A stretch of DNA of 64,000 nucleotides from Mycoplasmatota bacterium (GCA_018394295.1 CP074573.1:2115156-2179155); one strand, 5' to 3'. Positions 1 through 9,367 are shown, counted from the first letter of the stretch. The notes: generated by a model from the sequence alone, not told the origin. Translations and numbers: made by a program.

Positions 1-167
1 CTTTGTACCCCTACTATATCCTTTACTTTTAAATACCTAGCTAATTTCTCTTCAAACTTACTAATAAATGTTCCCCCAGTTGAAATCCAACCTGATTTTA
101 TACATTCAGTTAAATTACTCACAATTTCTAAGTCTAAATTAGGTACACTTAAGGGAATCTGTTTCAT
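1..167 (-). CDS. DegT/DnrJ/EryC1-type sugar aminotransferase (N-terminal part, cut by window edge)
   Basis: Reading the minus strand from an ATG at 167 gives a protein starting MKQIPLSVPNLDLEIVSNLT and continuing with a GWISTGGTFISKFEEKLA stretch. This is the typical N-terminus of PLP-dependent nucleotide-sugar aminotransferases (PglE/LegC/DegT family). The rest lies outside the window, so the catalytic Lys cannot be checked. Its ATG overlaps the TGA stop of the upstream CapD-type gene (ATGA), which implies translational coupling. A 4,6-dehydratase followed by an aminotransferase is the usual order for making an amino-sugar for a glycan. The family call is fairly safe; the exact sugar is unknown. 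Confidence 0.75.
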   Translation of the reverse strand, partial: MKQIPLSVPNLDLEIVSNLTECIKSGWISTGGTFISKFEEKLARYLKVKDIVGVQ

Positions 168-2026
168 ACAATACCTTCTTTCATTGAAAGATTACGATAA
201 GTTGGAATTAATTTGGAGATAACTTGCGGAATATTTACATTCTGTAACGTTAAAGCATAATTTAACTCTTCTAAGTAGTCCTCGATTTGATCTAAATAAA
301 TAAGTTTCTGACGTAAAAAATAGATTTTCTCATGCTTTGTTTCCTGTAAATTTTCATCAGCCATTAATAACTCTTCATATAATTTATCTCCAGGACGTAA
401 ACCAGTTATTAATATATTGATATCACGATACGGTTCATAACCACTTAATCGAATTAAATTCTCTGCTAATTCTAATATTTTCATCGGTTTTCCCATATCT
501 AATACAAAAATTTCACCACCACGAGCATAAGCACCTGCTTGTAATACAAGTGATACTGCTTCACTAATTGTCATGAAATAACGAATGACTTCTTTATGTG
601 TGACAGTAACAGGTCCCCCATTTTTAATTTGTTTTTTAAATAGTGGAACAACAGACCCATTACTCCCTAAGACATTACCAAATCGTACAGCAGCATAATG
701 GGTTAAACTAATCCCATTGAAGGCATTAATAATCATCTCAGAGAGTCGTTTAGTAGCCCCCATTATATTGGTAGGATTTACTGCTTTATCCGATGATATC
801 AAAACAAACTTCTTTACCTTATATTCATGAGCTAATTTAGCGATTGTATAAGTTCCATAGACATTATTTTTAATTGCTTCTTTTGGACTTACTTCCATGA
901 GGGGCACATGTTTATGTGCTGCTGCATGGAAGATTACTGAAATTGAATACATACTAAATATTTCTATTAAACGAAATTCATCTTGAACAGATCCGATTAA
1001 AACTTCAATATCAGGTTTTACATCCAATTTTTCTATATCTCTTAATAATTCATTTTGTATCTCATAAGCATTATTTTCATATTGATCAAAAATAATTATT
1101 TTTTTGGGATGAAATTTAACAATCTGACGGCACAATTCAGACCCAATAGAGCCACCCCCACCACTAACGAAAATAACTTCATCGCTTAAAAAATCAAGTA
1201 ACCCCAGATTATCAATCATTACTTCATCTCGTCCTAACAAATCTACAATCTCAACTTCTCGTATTTTGTTTACTGAAAAATTAAGACAATCTTCATTAAT
1301 TAATTGATAAAATGGTGGAAAGACTTTAACTTTAATCGTTAAATCTTCGCAAGATTTTAATATACTTTGAAACTCAAATTGACTTGCACTAGGAATTGAA
1401 ACGATGATTTCTTCTATTTTATACTTAAATACTAAATACTTTAGTTGTCTTGTCGTCCCAACCACTTTCACCCCATGAATCATTTTTCCTAACTTCTTAA
1501 TATCATCATCAACTAAACAAATCACGTGATTTAATATAGCTTTATTTCCATTTAATTCTTTAATCAATAAATTAGAAGCACTACCTGCACCAATAACTAA
1601 GGTCCTTATTCTATTTTCATCTCTATTTAATAAATGAATAAAACAATTCTTTAGACGATAAATATACCGTACACCAATTAACAATAAAAACAGGATAATA
1701 TGACTTAAAATAAGTAAATTAGGTTGAAGTGAAAGATTAAAACTGATTCTGATTAAGTTTACTAAAATAAACCCTATGACAACCGCTAAAAACACATTTA
1801 ATGCTTCTTCAATACTCGCATATTCCCAGACCGATACATATAATTTAAATAAGATAAATATAAGTACATAAAGCGGTAATAACCAGATAAATGATTGTAT
1901 AACCGTTTCAATTTCATCATGCATTCTAAAATCATGAAGTAATAACGAGGCAAATAAGAAAGCATAATAAACAAAACCGATATCTATCATCATAATTAAA
2001 CAATTTTTAAAATCAATCTTTTTCAT
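164..2026 (-). CDS. CapD/FlaA1-type membrane nucleotide-sugar 4,6-dehydratase/epimerase
   Basis: This 620-residue protein is the normal length for the membrane-bound CapD/PglF/WbpM family. Residues 1 to about 120 hold four or five membrane segments. A first Rossmann-like domain follows (IGAGSASNLLI near 145). The catalytic SDR domain has a dinucleotide motif VSGGGGSIGSELCRQI near 285, slightly off the usual TGAGGSIG. The family's SSDKAVNPTNIMGATKR motif has Met in place of the SDR Tyr, which is normal for this group. Such enzymes act on UDP-GlcNAc-type substrates at the membrane to start surface-glycan sugars. The start has a good AGAGG site. Its TGA stop overlaps the next gene's ATG, so the two form one operon. 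Confidence 0.9.
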   Translation of the reverse strand: MKKIDFKNCLIMMIDIGFVYYAFLFASLLLHDFRMHDEIETVIQSFIWLLPLYVLIFILFKLYVSVWEYASIEEALNVFLAVVIGFILVNLIRISFNLSLQPNLLILSHIILFLLLIGVRYIYRLKNCFIHLLNRDENRIRTLVIGAGSASNLLIKELNGNKAILNHVICLVDDDIKKLGKMIHGVKVVGTTRQLKYLVFKYKIEEIIVSIPSASQFEFQSILKSCEDLTIKVKVFPPFYQLINEDCLNFSVNKIREVEIVDLLGRDEVMIDNLGLLDFLSDEVIFVSGGGGSIGSELCRQIVKFHPKKIIIFDQYENNAYEIQNELLRDIEKLDVKPDIEVLIGSVQDEFRLIEIFSMYSISVIFHAAAHKHVPLMEVSPKEAIKNNVYGTYTIAKLAHEYKVKKFVLISSDKAVNPTNIMGATKRLSEMIINAFNGISLTHYAAVRFGNVLGSNGSVVPLFKKQIKNGGPVTVTHKEVIRYFMTISEAVSLVLQAGAYARGGEIFVLDMGKPMKILELAENLIRLSGYEPYRDINILITGLRPGDKLYEELLMADENLQETKHEKIYFLRQKLIYLDQIEDYLEELNYALTLQNVNIPQVISKLIPTYRNLSMKEGIV

Positions 2027-2098
2027 ATTAATTACCTCTTTTTTCCAATTTCATCTATATTTTCCATATATTTACTATTTTTATACAGTAGAGCATAA

Positions 2099-2134
2099 AA
2101 AAAATAAGCAATCATATACGTTTGCTTATTTTTT
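2099..2134. terminator. Terminator-like hairpin between DnaA-box region and capD-like gene
   Basis: A 12-bp stem (AAAAAATAAGCA paired with TGCTTATTTTTT) with a 12-nt loop and A/T runs on both sides could terminate either strand. It lies upstream of the capD-like gene and separates it from the DnaA-box region. Confidence 0.6.
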
Positions 2135-2217
2135 AATTTATATTTTTGCCATAGTAAATAAAAAGATAGTAATATTTATAAGGAATATTAACTATTTAAA
2201 TACATAAGTTATCGTAC

Positions 2218-2281
2218 TTTTCCACCTATGTTGTGGATTATTACCATTATTTTCCACAAGTTACCCACAAAGTTATCCACA
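2218..2281. promoter_or_regulatory. Cluster of five DnaA-box-like sites
   Basis: One perfect DnaA box TTATCCACA lies at 2273-2281. Three single-mismatch boxes lie at 2232-2240 (reverse strand, TAATCCACA), 2250-2258 (TTTTCCACA) and 2261-2269 (TTACCCACA). A two-mismatch site lies at 2218-2226. The stretch just before (2135-2216) is very AT-rich. No dnaA or dnaN gene is nearby, so a DnaA-titrating or regulatory cluster like those of Bacillus subtilis is more likely than the main origin. A secondary or relocated origin cannot be excluded. Confidence 0.6.
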
Positions 2282-2302
2282 TAAATAGTAAATGTACAAA
2301 AA

Positions 2303-2326
2303 AAAGATAAGTTTTTACTCATCTTT
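2303..2326 (-). terminator. Intrinsic terminator of the SAP/membrane-anchor gene
   Basis: On the minus strand a 10-bp stem (AAAGATGAGT / ACTTATCTTT, one G-U) with an AAAA loop is followed directly by a T run. It starts at the stop codon of the gene ending at 2327. Confidence 0.75.
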
Positions 2327-3904
2327 TTAATCATTCTTATAAGCCTTAATATAATCAATAAAATCAATTACCTCATCTTTATATCCATTAATGGTTTCTT
2401 TTAACGATTGGATAATCCCTCTCACACTAAACGGTAAATGAAAAAGCTCAAATCTCTCTATTAAGTATAGAATTCCTATCAATAAGATTATGAAAAAGAT
2501 CATATATAATAACCATTTAAATACACGATATTTTTTTCTTCTCTTATTAGATCGATAATTTAAATCTTTTTTCAATTTTTCTCTTTTACTTTTATCATAT
2601 AATTCCCGTTTTTTACGATATGCCTCTATTTTTTCTAAATTTATTTGATCTTGTTCAAAATAAATTTCATCTAGATCAACTTCCGTTGTTTCATCATAAA
2701 TCGGAGGCTTCTTTTCAATCACTATTTCTTTAACAGAATAGTCTGTTGCTTCCTCTTTTAAATCCTCAACTTCTATTTCATCTTTTTTATCACTTTCAAG
2801 TACTTCTTCTTGATTAATCTTCTCAACACTTTCTATGTTAATATTATTATTTAATTCCTCTTCTTTTACGGATTCATTTTCAATCACTATTTCTTTAACA
2901 GAATGATCTGTTACTTTCTCTTTTAAATCCTCAACTTTTATTTCATTTATGTTATCATTCTCAGGTTCTTCTTCTTGATTATAATTTACACTTACTTTAT
3001 TAATATAATTGATGATTTCATCATCTTTTACTGATTCAGAATCAATACCTTCTTCATCTTTTTTTAAACTATCCCAGTCAAAATGTTTTAATTGATCTGA
3101 ACTACTATTTACCATTAGTAAGCGTCCAATTCCATTAAAATCATAATCACTTTTCTTTATACTTAACAAATGAAATTCTTCAAGTGGTAATTTGTGCACA
3201 TAACGAAAAAAACTATGAGCAAAATCAATGATTTTTTTACTTCGTTCAATAACTTTTTTACCTTTCTCAGTTAACGAATAATGACTACCTGAAAAATATT
3301 TTTTAATATCTTCAGTTGATAATTTTTTTTCAATCATTTCGATCAAATCTTTATTATCACCATGACCCTCTAATTCATACAATTTAACAACCTCTAGTAA
3401 ATCTTCTCGTTTTGCTTTTGTAAGATTATATTCATAGTTGCTTGTAGTAACTAACTTATTCTTTACCAATTCTTCTCTTAGAAAGGTTGTATTCAATTTA
3501 TTATCTTCTTCCCAAGAATTAAACCGTTTATCTTTAATCGCTTTTCCATCTAAATACTTTAAGAAAACAATATCCTTTGGTGTTAATATATGATTATATT
3601 GATCCAAATCATCATCATATTGATTGAGAGCAACTGAATTGATTTGTGGTAAAGGAACATTAAACGAAATTAATGTCTTATGAAATAAGTTCAAATCTTC
3701 TTCATTAATCACAATGTGTTTATTAACTAAGTATTCCTCAATCTCATGATAAATAGGTAAAAATGACCTTTCTTCTTTAAGTGTCAAAGCTTCAAATGTT
3801 TTAATATAAACAGGAGTAAAATAATCTTCAAGTGATAAAAAGATTCTTATATTCAATTTTTCGTTCTCTACAATAAACCTAACATGATAAATAAAATCAT
3901 ACAT
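2327..3904 (-). CDS. SAP-like-domain protein with acidic repeats and C-terminal membrane anchor
   Basis: I do not recognise a named family. Residues 1 to about 150 are a unique helical region. About 160-220 reads as a SAP-like helix-turn-helix (LTKAKREDLLEV, then a GHGDNKDLIEMI segment) followed by a short SLTEKGKKVIE winged-type element often seen after SAP domains. About 300-400 is a highly acidic linker with two copies of an EVEDLKE..SVKEIVIE repeat. A Lys/Arg-rich stretch (KRRKKYR) precedes one membrane span near 462-485, leaving an outside tail of about 40 residues. A paralogue with the same plan lies at 15128-16504, on the other side of the mreB cluster. SAP domains usually bind nucleic acid, so a membrane-to-DNA or membrane-to-cytoskeleton linker is possible (inference). 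The start has a GGTGGTGAT site. Confidence 0.7.
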   Translation of the reverse strand: MYDFIYHVRFIVENEKLNIRIFLSLEDYFTPVYIKTFEALTLKEERSFLPIYHEIEEYLVNKHIVINEEDLNLFHKTLISFNVPLPQINSVALNQYDDDLDQYNHILTPKDIVFLKYLDGKAIKDKRFNSWEEDNKLNTTFLREELVKNKLVTTSNYEYNLTKAKREDLLEVVKLYELEGHGDNKDLIEMIEKKLSTEDIKKYFSGSHYSLTEKGKKVIERSKKIIDFAHSFFRYVHKLPLEEFHLLSIKKSDYDFNGIGRLLMVNSSSDQLKHFDWDSLKKDEEGIDSESVKDDEIINYINKVSVNYNQEEEPENDNINEIKVEDLKEKVTDHSVKEIVIENESVKEEELNNNINIESVEKINQEEVLESDKKDEIEVEDLKEEATDYSVKEIVIEKKPPIYDETTEVDLDEIYFEQDQINLEKIEAYRKKRELYDKSKREKLKKDLNYRSNKRRKKYRVFKWLLYMIFFIILLIGILYLIERFELFHLPFSVRGIIQSLKETINGYKDEVIDFIDYIKAYKND

Positions 3905-3996
3905 ACTATCACCACCAATATAGGATAAGTTAATTATATTAAATTTTATAAACTGTGTAAACCATTCTGTAATAATTTGTCGAAATAATAATAAAA

Positions 3997-4035
3997 ATAC
4001 CTATATAATAAAACTTAGTTTTATTATATAGGTAT
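3997..4035 (-). terminator. Strong terminator after the B'-A' mreB pair
   Basis: A perfect 18-bp stem (arms 3997-4014 and 4018-4035) with a 3-nt loop is followed on the minus strand by a T-rich tail. It closes the mreB transcript that ends at 4056. Confidence 0.85.
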
Positions 4036-4055
4036 AATGAACTAATTTAATCTAA

Positions 4056-5063
4056 TTAATCAGTTGGATTAATTAAATAACTTCCACGGTTTTTAAGAAG
4101 AATCTTAGTACCTTCTACAACAGCAGTTAATGGATTATTAGCTACTTTAACAGGTAGATGAACCATTTCTGCTATATATTCAACGATACCTGGAATTAAG
4201 GCACCACCACCGTTAACAATGATTCCATTGTCAACTATGTCAGCTGATAATTCAGGAGGTGTTTGTTCTAATACTGAATAAACAACATTTACAATTTCAT
4301 CAAAGATAGGAAGTAATAATTTTCTGATTTCTTTAGAAGATAATTTTGTAGCTGAAGGTAATCCAGTTACTAAATCACGACCGGAAATACGTGTGAATTT
4401 TTCTTCTTCCTCATCTAATAATGTAGAAATTTCGAATTTTGCCTTTTCAGCTGTTTTTTGACCAATTACTAAATTATGTGTTTTGTGAACATACTTAATA
4501 ATTTCTTGATCAATATAGTTTCCTGCAACTCGAATTGATTGAGATAATACAACGTCTCCTAGTGATAAGACACCAACATCAGTTGTTCCACCACCAATGT
4601 CAATTACCATAGCAGCATTAGCTGTGTAAATATCAATACCTGATCCAATAGCACCTGATTTAATCTCTTCTTCGATAAATACATCAGTGATACCCATTTG
4701 GATTGCAAGTTCGCGCATTGCTTCACGTTCAATTTGTGTAACTTCTGATGGGCAACAAATTAAACATTTTGAATTTTTGAAATCTCTTACGTTTTGCACA
4801 CGTTGGAAAACGTATTTTAATAATGCTTTCGCAGCATCCATGTCTGAGATAACTCCCTCACGTAATGGACGACTTACACGGATTTTCTTGTGGGTCTTAC
4901 CAATCATTGAGAATGCTTCTTCCCCACCTGCAATGACCTCACCAGTTTCAATATCAAAAGCAACTACTGATGGCTCATTAAAAATAATTCCATGACCTTC
5001 GATATAGACTAGAAGATTTGTAGTACCTAAATCTATACCGATTCCTAGTTTCTTGTTAGCCAT
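4056..5063 (-). CDS. mreB: MreB-family actin-like protein, type A' (paralogue 1)
   Basis: This 335-residue actin-like ATPase has the MreB length. The phosphate-1 loop is GIDLGTTN (about 8-15), phosphate-2 is DIGGGTTDVGVLSLGD, and the adenosine loop is NGGGALIPG. Two signature positions differ from rod-type MreB. The usual EEPxAAAIG is EEIKSGAIG, so Pro is lost and a Lys gained, and the Glu after GGGTT is Asp. The AGGAGG start site is clear. It is the last gene of a B'-A' pair, 68 bp after its neighbour, and is followed by a strong terminator. By hand alignment it is about 87% identical to the paralogue at 9416-10420, so the pair is a recent duplicate. MreB polymers normally organise wall synthesis. 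In an array of five such proteins a special shape or motility role is plausible but unproven. Confidence 0.95.
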   Translation of the reverse strand: MANKKLGIGIDLGTTNLLVYIEGHGIIFNEPSVVAFDIETGEVIAGGEEAFSMIGKTHKKIRVSRPLREGVISDMDAAKALLKYVFQRVQNVRDFKNSKCLICCPSEVTQIEREAMRELAIQMGITDVFIEEEIKSGAIGSGIDIYTANAAMVIDIGGGTTDVGVLSLGDVVLSQSIRVAGNYIDQEIIKYVHKTHNLVIGQKTAEKAKFEISTLLDEEEEKFTRISGRDLVTGLPSATKLSSKEIRKLLLPIFDEIVNVVYSVLEQTPPELSADIVDNGIIVNGGGALIPGIVEYIAEMVHLPVKVANNPLTAVVEGTKILLKNRGSYLINPTD

Positions 5064-5131
5064 ACTTTTCCTCCTTATTAAATTTCTTTATAGCTATATA
5101 CCCATAATATATAATAAGTTCATGTCTCTTT

Positions 5132-6148
5132 TTAGTTATCAGTTGGTTTAACTAAATAATTACCTCTGTTGTTAAGTAATGATTTTGTTCCTTCAACAAT
5201 AGATATTAATGGATTTTCAGCGATTCGTACTTTTAATGAAAGTGCTTCTTCTAAATACTCCTTCATTCCATCTATTAAGGCACCACCACCATTAATCATG
5301 ATTGAACTTTCATAAATATCAGATGCTAATTCAGGTGGAGTTTGTTGAAGTACTTTTTTAATTGTGTTAACAACTACTTCAAATCCTCTTAAGAAGATAT
5401 CACGTATCTCAGATTGTTTAATTTTCATTTTACATGGTAAACCATTATTTAAGTTACGTCCTGCAAAGACATATTCTAATTCCTCTTTTAAGTCTCTTCT
5501 TAAAGTACCAAGCTTAATTTTAATCGCTTCAGCAGTTGAGGCCCCAATAATAATACCATACTTAAATTTAACGTATTTTGTTATTTCTTTATCTATATAA
5601 TTTCCAGCTATTTTACATGATTCTGAGACTACTAAATCACCTAAAGATAAAACACCAACATCAGTTGTTCCACCACCAATATCTACAACCATACATCCTT
5701 TAGCTTCATAGATATCTAATCCTGCGCCAATAGCTCCAGCTTTAAGTTCCTCTTCAATAAATGCATCACGCACGCCAATTTTCTTTGCTAGATCAATCAA
5801 AGCTAATCGTTCAATATGAGAAACTTCTGATGGACAACATAGTAATAAGGTAGAATTCTTTAAATCCACATTTATGTTTTCTAATTTTTCAAATACTTTC
5901 TCTAAGTAAACCTTAGTCGCGACTACATCAGCTATAACACCTCCATCTAAAGGTTTTACAAGTCTGATATGTTTGTGCTCTTTACCTACCATGTCAAAAG
6001 CTCTCTTCCCAACTGCAATACATTTATTAGTCTCATTATCAAACGCGACTACAGAAGGTTCATTGTAAACGACACCGCTTCCGTTAATATACACAAGTAT
6101 ATTAGCAGTACCTAAATCGACTCCTATTCGATAACTTTTCTTTGCCAT
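5132..6148 (-). CDS. mreB: MreB-family actin-like protein, type B' (paralogue 2)
   Basis: The 338-residue protein starts MAKKSYRIGVDLGTAN. I choose the ATG at 6148 because an AGGTGG site sits 8 nt before it; the in-frame ATG 15 nt upstream has none. Actin-fold loops are DLGTAN, DIGGGTTDVGVLSLGD and NGGGALIDG. The catalytic-Glu segment reads EELKAGAIG, again without the usual Pro. Its nearest relative in the window is the protein at 10463-11482, and with the next gene it repeats the B-A order found there. A 242-bp gap separates it from the PIN gene, so it probably has its own promoter (a TATACT-like -10 is visible near 6176-6181). Cytoplasmic, polymerising at the membrane by family knowledge. 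Confidence 0.95.
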   Translation of the reverse strand: MAKKSYRIGVDLGTANILVYINGSGVVYNEPSVVAFDNETNKCIAVGKRAFDMVGKEHKHIRLVKPLDGGVIADVVATKVYLEKVFEKLENINVDLKNSTLLLCCPSEVSHIERLALIDLAKKIGVRDAFIEEELKAGAIGAGLDIYEAKGCMVVDIGGGTTDVGVLSLGDLVVSESCKIAGNYIDKEITKYVKFKYGIIIGASTAEAIKIKLGTLRRDLKEELEYVFAGRNLNNGLPCKMKIKQSEIRDIFLRGFEVVVNTIKKVLQQTPPELASDIYESSIMINGGGALIDGMKEYLEEALSLKVRIAENPLISIVEGTKSLLNNRGNYLVKPTDN

Positions 6149-6390
6149 TCTCTTCCACCTCATAATTAAATTTTAGTATACTTGTTTGGTTTAAAGTAAT
6201 GAAATTTAATACGTTAATTACCTTATCCTATTATTGAAACCATTAAGATTAGTCTTGACCTTTACCTATGCTTATCTATATAATAAACTAAATTTAGGTA
6301 AAAATAAATTATTTTTTGCATTTTTTTTACATTTTTTTCCTTTATTCGACAATATCCTACTTATCATTAACTATATTAATACTCATATAT

Positions 6391-8277
6391 TTAATTAAAT
6401 AATACAGGAATGTGTTTTAATTGAATAAAATGATTTTTATTATTTTTATACAAATCATAACTCTTATCATTTGAAACTAAAACGATTTGTTTTCCAGCTT
6501 GTGAATATTGATGCATTAAATCTTGAAACACTTTCACTTTATGTGGCTTGGTAAATTCTTCAAACATGCTATCTTCAGTGATATACTGAAATTTACTATT
6601 CGATTCATTTTTTAATAAATTAATATTCCGAATAGCTCTTACCGCATTGATATTGTTTACTCGATAATTTTCAAGTTCATCACTAATAATCGATGGTACG
6701 ATAATTGATTTATCATTAAAATATTTGTGAAATAAGTCTGGTTCATCTATTATAACACTGGTGTCTAATAGAAAATTAATGTCTTGCTCTTTTAAGAAGA
6801 TAACACGTTTAATATCGATTAAGGTATATATTTGAACAATATCCTCTTCAAATGCTTTTTCATCTATATTAAATACCTGTATTACTTCTTCTATCACACT
6901 AATAAATTCATCTATAGATTCCAAACTATTTAATTTACCAATCATATTTACCATATCATTAAACAATAATTTAACATTACTTGTTGTTAACTCAATTTTT
7001 TTAGAAATCTTTGATCCTAAACGGTAAATTTGAACTAATTTCTTTAAATCTTTAAATGGTAATGCATCTCTACTATCATAATTAAAACGACGAATAGAAA
7101 AAGCGCTTGATCTAAAACTGTTTACAAGATAATAATTTAAATTTGAGTTTAGCTCTTCCTCTTCTAATACAAATATCCATATAAATAAATTATCTATATA
7201 TGAATTTAATCTTTTACTATCGAAATATTTATTTAAAATATTATGAAATAAATTCATGTTTTTATTATGACATTTCGCTATATAAGGAAACTGAAAATAA
7301 CTTGGTCCTAATTGATTCAGTGTGGTATGATATAACTCATTCATTAATAAAATATACGATGAGTTACCACATGATTCTCTAAACAAATGCTCACTAATAT
7401 GAACAATAGTATTACCATCTTTATATTCAATTCGATCAATTTGATTATTTAAAGACCTTTCAGAATAACAATTTGCGTTTTCTTCTAAAACAAAAATTAA
7501 TTTCGGTTGATTCAGTTCTGTAATCAAATCATCTAAATCAATGTTAAATGACTTCATAAATACTTGATTAATAAAAACGCAATGACTCGTTTCATAACAT
7601 TCAACTAAATGGTCTAATATCGTTTTTTTATTAAAAGGATACACACTTTCAACACTATCATTTGAAATACTTTCAGGTGTTAACACATGCCCCTTATGAT
7701 TTATGGGTTGGGTTAACCCTAACATATCCACTATTTGATTCATATTATATTGTTCTAGCAAATAATCTACATAAAGTGGTTCTTGTGATTTTATTATTAA
7801 TGCTTCTTCATTTAAATAAAGATCAAATTCAACCTCATAATACTTCTTTTCTAATCCATAATAACGAATATCTAATAAAAATAAGGAATTATGATACATA
7901 TCTGTAAAGTGATTCATAAATTCATCTTTATTATATCGTTTAACCATATCAGATTTCGTTTTTATTACAAAAGGTGCTTCATAAGAATCACTTAATTCAT
8001 TTTCATCTATGATGAATTTTTCTGTTATGGCATTATAACAAAGGTTAAATTTATCATCTTTAAACATACTTGGTGTTAGATGATGCATATGAAAACTTAA
8101 TAATTTTTCAATATCTTTTTTTGAAATTACATTAATTTTGTTCTTAAGTAAATCATATAAATCATCAACTAGGTCTTTGGATATTCCACTATTTTTTTTA
8201 TCCACATATTTAACGTAGCAAACATAATTAGTAACCTCAATCGCTACCTTAAAATGTTTTAAACAAGTTTCTGCCAT
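6391..8277 (-). CDS. Large protein with C-terminal PIN nuclease-like domain, inside the mreB cluster
   Basis: I recognise only the C-terminal 125 of 628 residues. This is a PIN-type fold with FLLDTSVII (Asp near 505), a conserved SDELENYR acid (near 534), a DLMHQYSQAGKQIVLVSNDKSY segment and its Asp near 604. These are the four acidic positions expected of a metal-dependent RNase, arranged like the PIN half of PhoH-type proteins, but no PhoH ATPase is present. Residues 1 to about 500 match nothing I know and look like a soluble alpha/beta region followed by a helical one. No signal peptide or membrane span is visible. It lies between two mreB operons on the same strand. A terminator just upstream (8310-8337) suggests it is expressed by readthrough or from a weak promoter. 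The role is unknown. Confidence 0.7.
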   Translation of the reverse strand: MAETCLKHFKVAIEVTNYVCYVKYVDKKNSGISKDLVDDLYDLLKNKINVISKKDIEKLLSFHMHHLTPSMFKDDKFNLCYNAITEKFIIDENELSDSYEAPFVIKTKSDMVKRYNKDEFMNHFTDMYHNSLFLLDIRYYGLEKKYYEVEFDLYLNEEALIIKSQEPLYVDYLLEQYNMNQIVDMLGLTQPINHKGHVLTPESISNDSVESVYPFNKKTILDHLVECYETSHCVFINQVFMKSFNIDLDDLITELNQPKLIFVLEENANCYSERSLNNQIDRIEYKDGNTIVHISEHLFRESCGNSSYILLMNELYHTTLNQLGPSYFQFPYIAKCHNKNMNLFHNILNKYFDSKRLNSYIDNLFIWIFVLEEEELNSNLNYYLVNSFRSSAFSIRRFNYDSRDALPFKDLKKLVQIYRLGSKISKKIELTTSNVKLLFNDMVNMIGKLNSLESIDEFISVIEEVIQVFNIDEKAFEEDIVQIYTLIDIKRVIFLKEQDINFLLDTSVIIDEPDLFHKYFNDKSIIVPSIISDELENYRVNNINAVRAIRNINLLKNESNSKFQYITEDSMFEEFTKPHKVKVFQDLMHQYSQAGKQIVLVSNDKSYDLYKNNKNHFIQLKHIPVLFN

Positions 8278-8309
8278 AAAATCCCACCTCTTTTGATCAA
8301 TTTTTATTC

Positions 8310-8337
8310 AAAAAATCGTCTTTTAAGACGATTTTTT
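8310..8337. terminator. Terminator between mreB-C and the PIN gene
   Basis: A perfect 13-bp stem (AAAAAATCGTCTT / AAGACGATTTTTT) with a 2-nt spacer and T runs on both strands sits in the 70-bp gap. It should end most of the B-A-C transcript before the PIN gene. Confidence 0.8.
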
Positions 8338-8347
8338 TCAAGTTAGA

Positions 8348-9367
8348 TTAATCACTAGGGGCAACTAAATAATCTCCTCTATTTTTCAATAAATCCTTTG
8401 TACCTTTAACAATTGCTGTAAGAGGTTCAGGAGAAATTTTAATATCTAATTGACATAAATCTTCTAAATATTCACTTAATCCATCAATTAAAGCACCGCC
8501 ACCGTTTAAGATAACGCCACTATCTATAATATCAGCAGCAATTTCAGGTGGAGTTACTTCTAGTACTTTCAAGATTTGATTAGCAATCGAACCTAAACAA
8601 CGTTTTAATACGTCTCTAACTTCTGATTGTTTGATGACAATACGAGATGGTAATCCACGTTTTAAATCTCTACCTGCTACAGAAATTTCTTTTTCTTCTT
8701 TCAGTTCATCTCTTAATGTTGCTAAAGCAATTTTTACTTGTTCTGCGGTTAATAATCCAATTTCAAAATTATGTTTTTTCTTAATATATTTTTTAATCTC
8801 TTTATCAAAATAATTTCCTGCAACTTTAATTGACTTTGAAACAACAATATCACCTAGCGCTAATACACCAACATCAGTAGATCCACCACCGATATCAATA
8901 ATCATAGAGCCTTCAGGTGTATAAATGTCAATTCCCGCTCCAATAGCACCTGCTTTAACTTCTTCTTGCACAAATACATTATCCAAACCAAAATCTGTAA
9001 TAATATCCTTTAAAGCTTTTCTTTCAATACTTGATAGATCTGAATGACAACAAACTAATACAACTGTTTTTTTAGGGTTAATGTTTTCAAACTGTTTCAC
9101 ATTATGTTCTAATATATAATCAAGCATTTTAATCGTTGAATCTTTATCAGCAATTACACCTTGCTCAATTGGTCGAACCACATTGATTTTGTCATGTGTT
9201 TTTCCCAACATCACTTTTGCTTCAGTTCCAACCGCAATGATTTTACCAGTATTTTTATCAAATGCGACAACAGTAGGTTCGTTATAAACAACACCACGAC
9301 CACTCGAGTAGATTAAAGTATTTGATGTTCCTAAATCAATTCCTATTTTCAAAATACTTTTTTCCAT
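8348..9367 (-). CDS. mreB: MreB-family actin-like protein, type C (paralogue 3)
   Basis: This 339-residue protein has the loops GIDLGTSN, DIGGGSTDVGVLALGD and NGGGALIDG. The catalytic segment is QEEVKAGAIG. It has no close partner in the window, so it is a third MreB type. All five paralogues share a C-terminal NRGxYLxxPxD tail (here NRGDYLVAPSD). It is the third gene of the B-A-C operon, 48 bp after type A, with a GAGGTGG start site, and is followed by a strong terminator. By family knowledge it is a cytoplasmic, membrane-associated filament former. Confidence 0.95.
   Translation of the reverse strand: MEKSILKIGIDLGTSNTLIYSSGRGVVYNEPTVVAFDKNTGKIIAVGTEAKVMLGKTHDKINVVRPIEQGVIADKDSTIKMLDYILEHNVKQFENINPKKTVVLVCCHSDLSSIERKALKDIITDFGLDNVFVQEEVKAGAIGAGIDIYTPEGSMIIDIGGGSTDVGVLALGDIVVSKSIKVAGNYFDKEIKKYIKKKHNFEIGLLTAEQVKIALATLRDELKEEKEISVAGRDLKRGLPSRIVIKQSEVRDVLKRCLGSIANQILKVLEVTPPEIAADIIDSGVILNGGGALIDGLSEYLEDLCQLDIKISPEPLTAIVKGTKDLLKNRGDYLVAPSD

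Noticed and set aside
2135..2302. DnaA-box cluster as the main replication origin
   Set aside because: No dnaA, dnaN, rpmH or gyrB lies near, and no strand-switch of gene direction occurs here: genes on both sides run on the minus strand. Kept only as a DnaA-binding cluster.
6255..6284. TTGACC-N18-TATAAT plus-strand promoter giving antisense RNA to the PIN gene
   Set aside because: The match is acceptable but such matches are frequent in AT-rich DNA, and no supporting terminator or conserved structure is seen.
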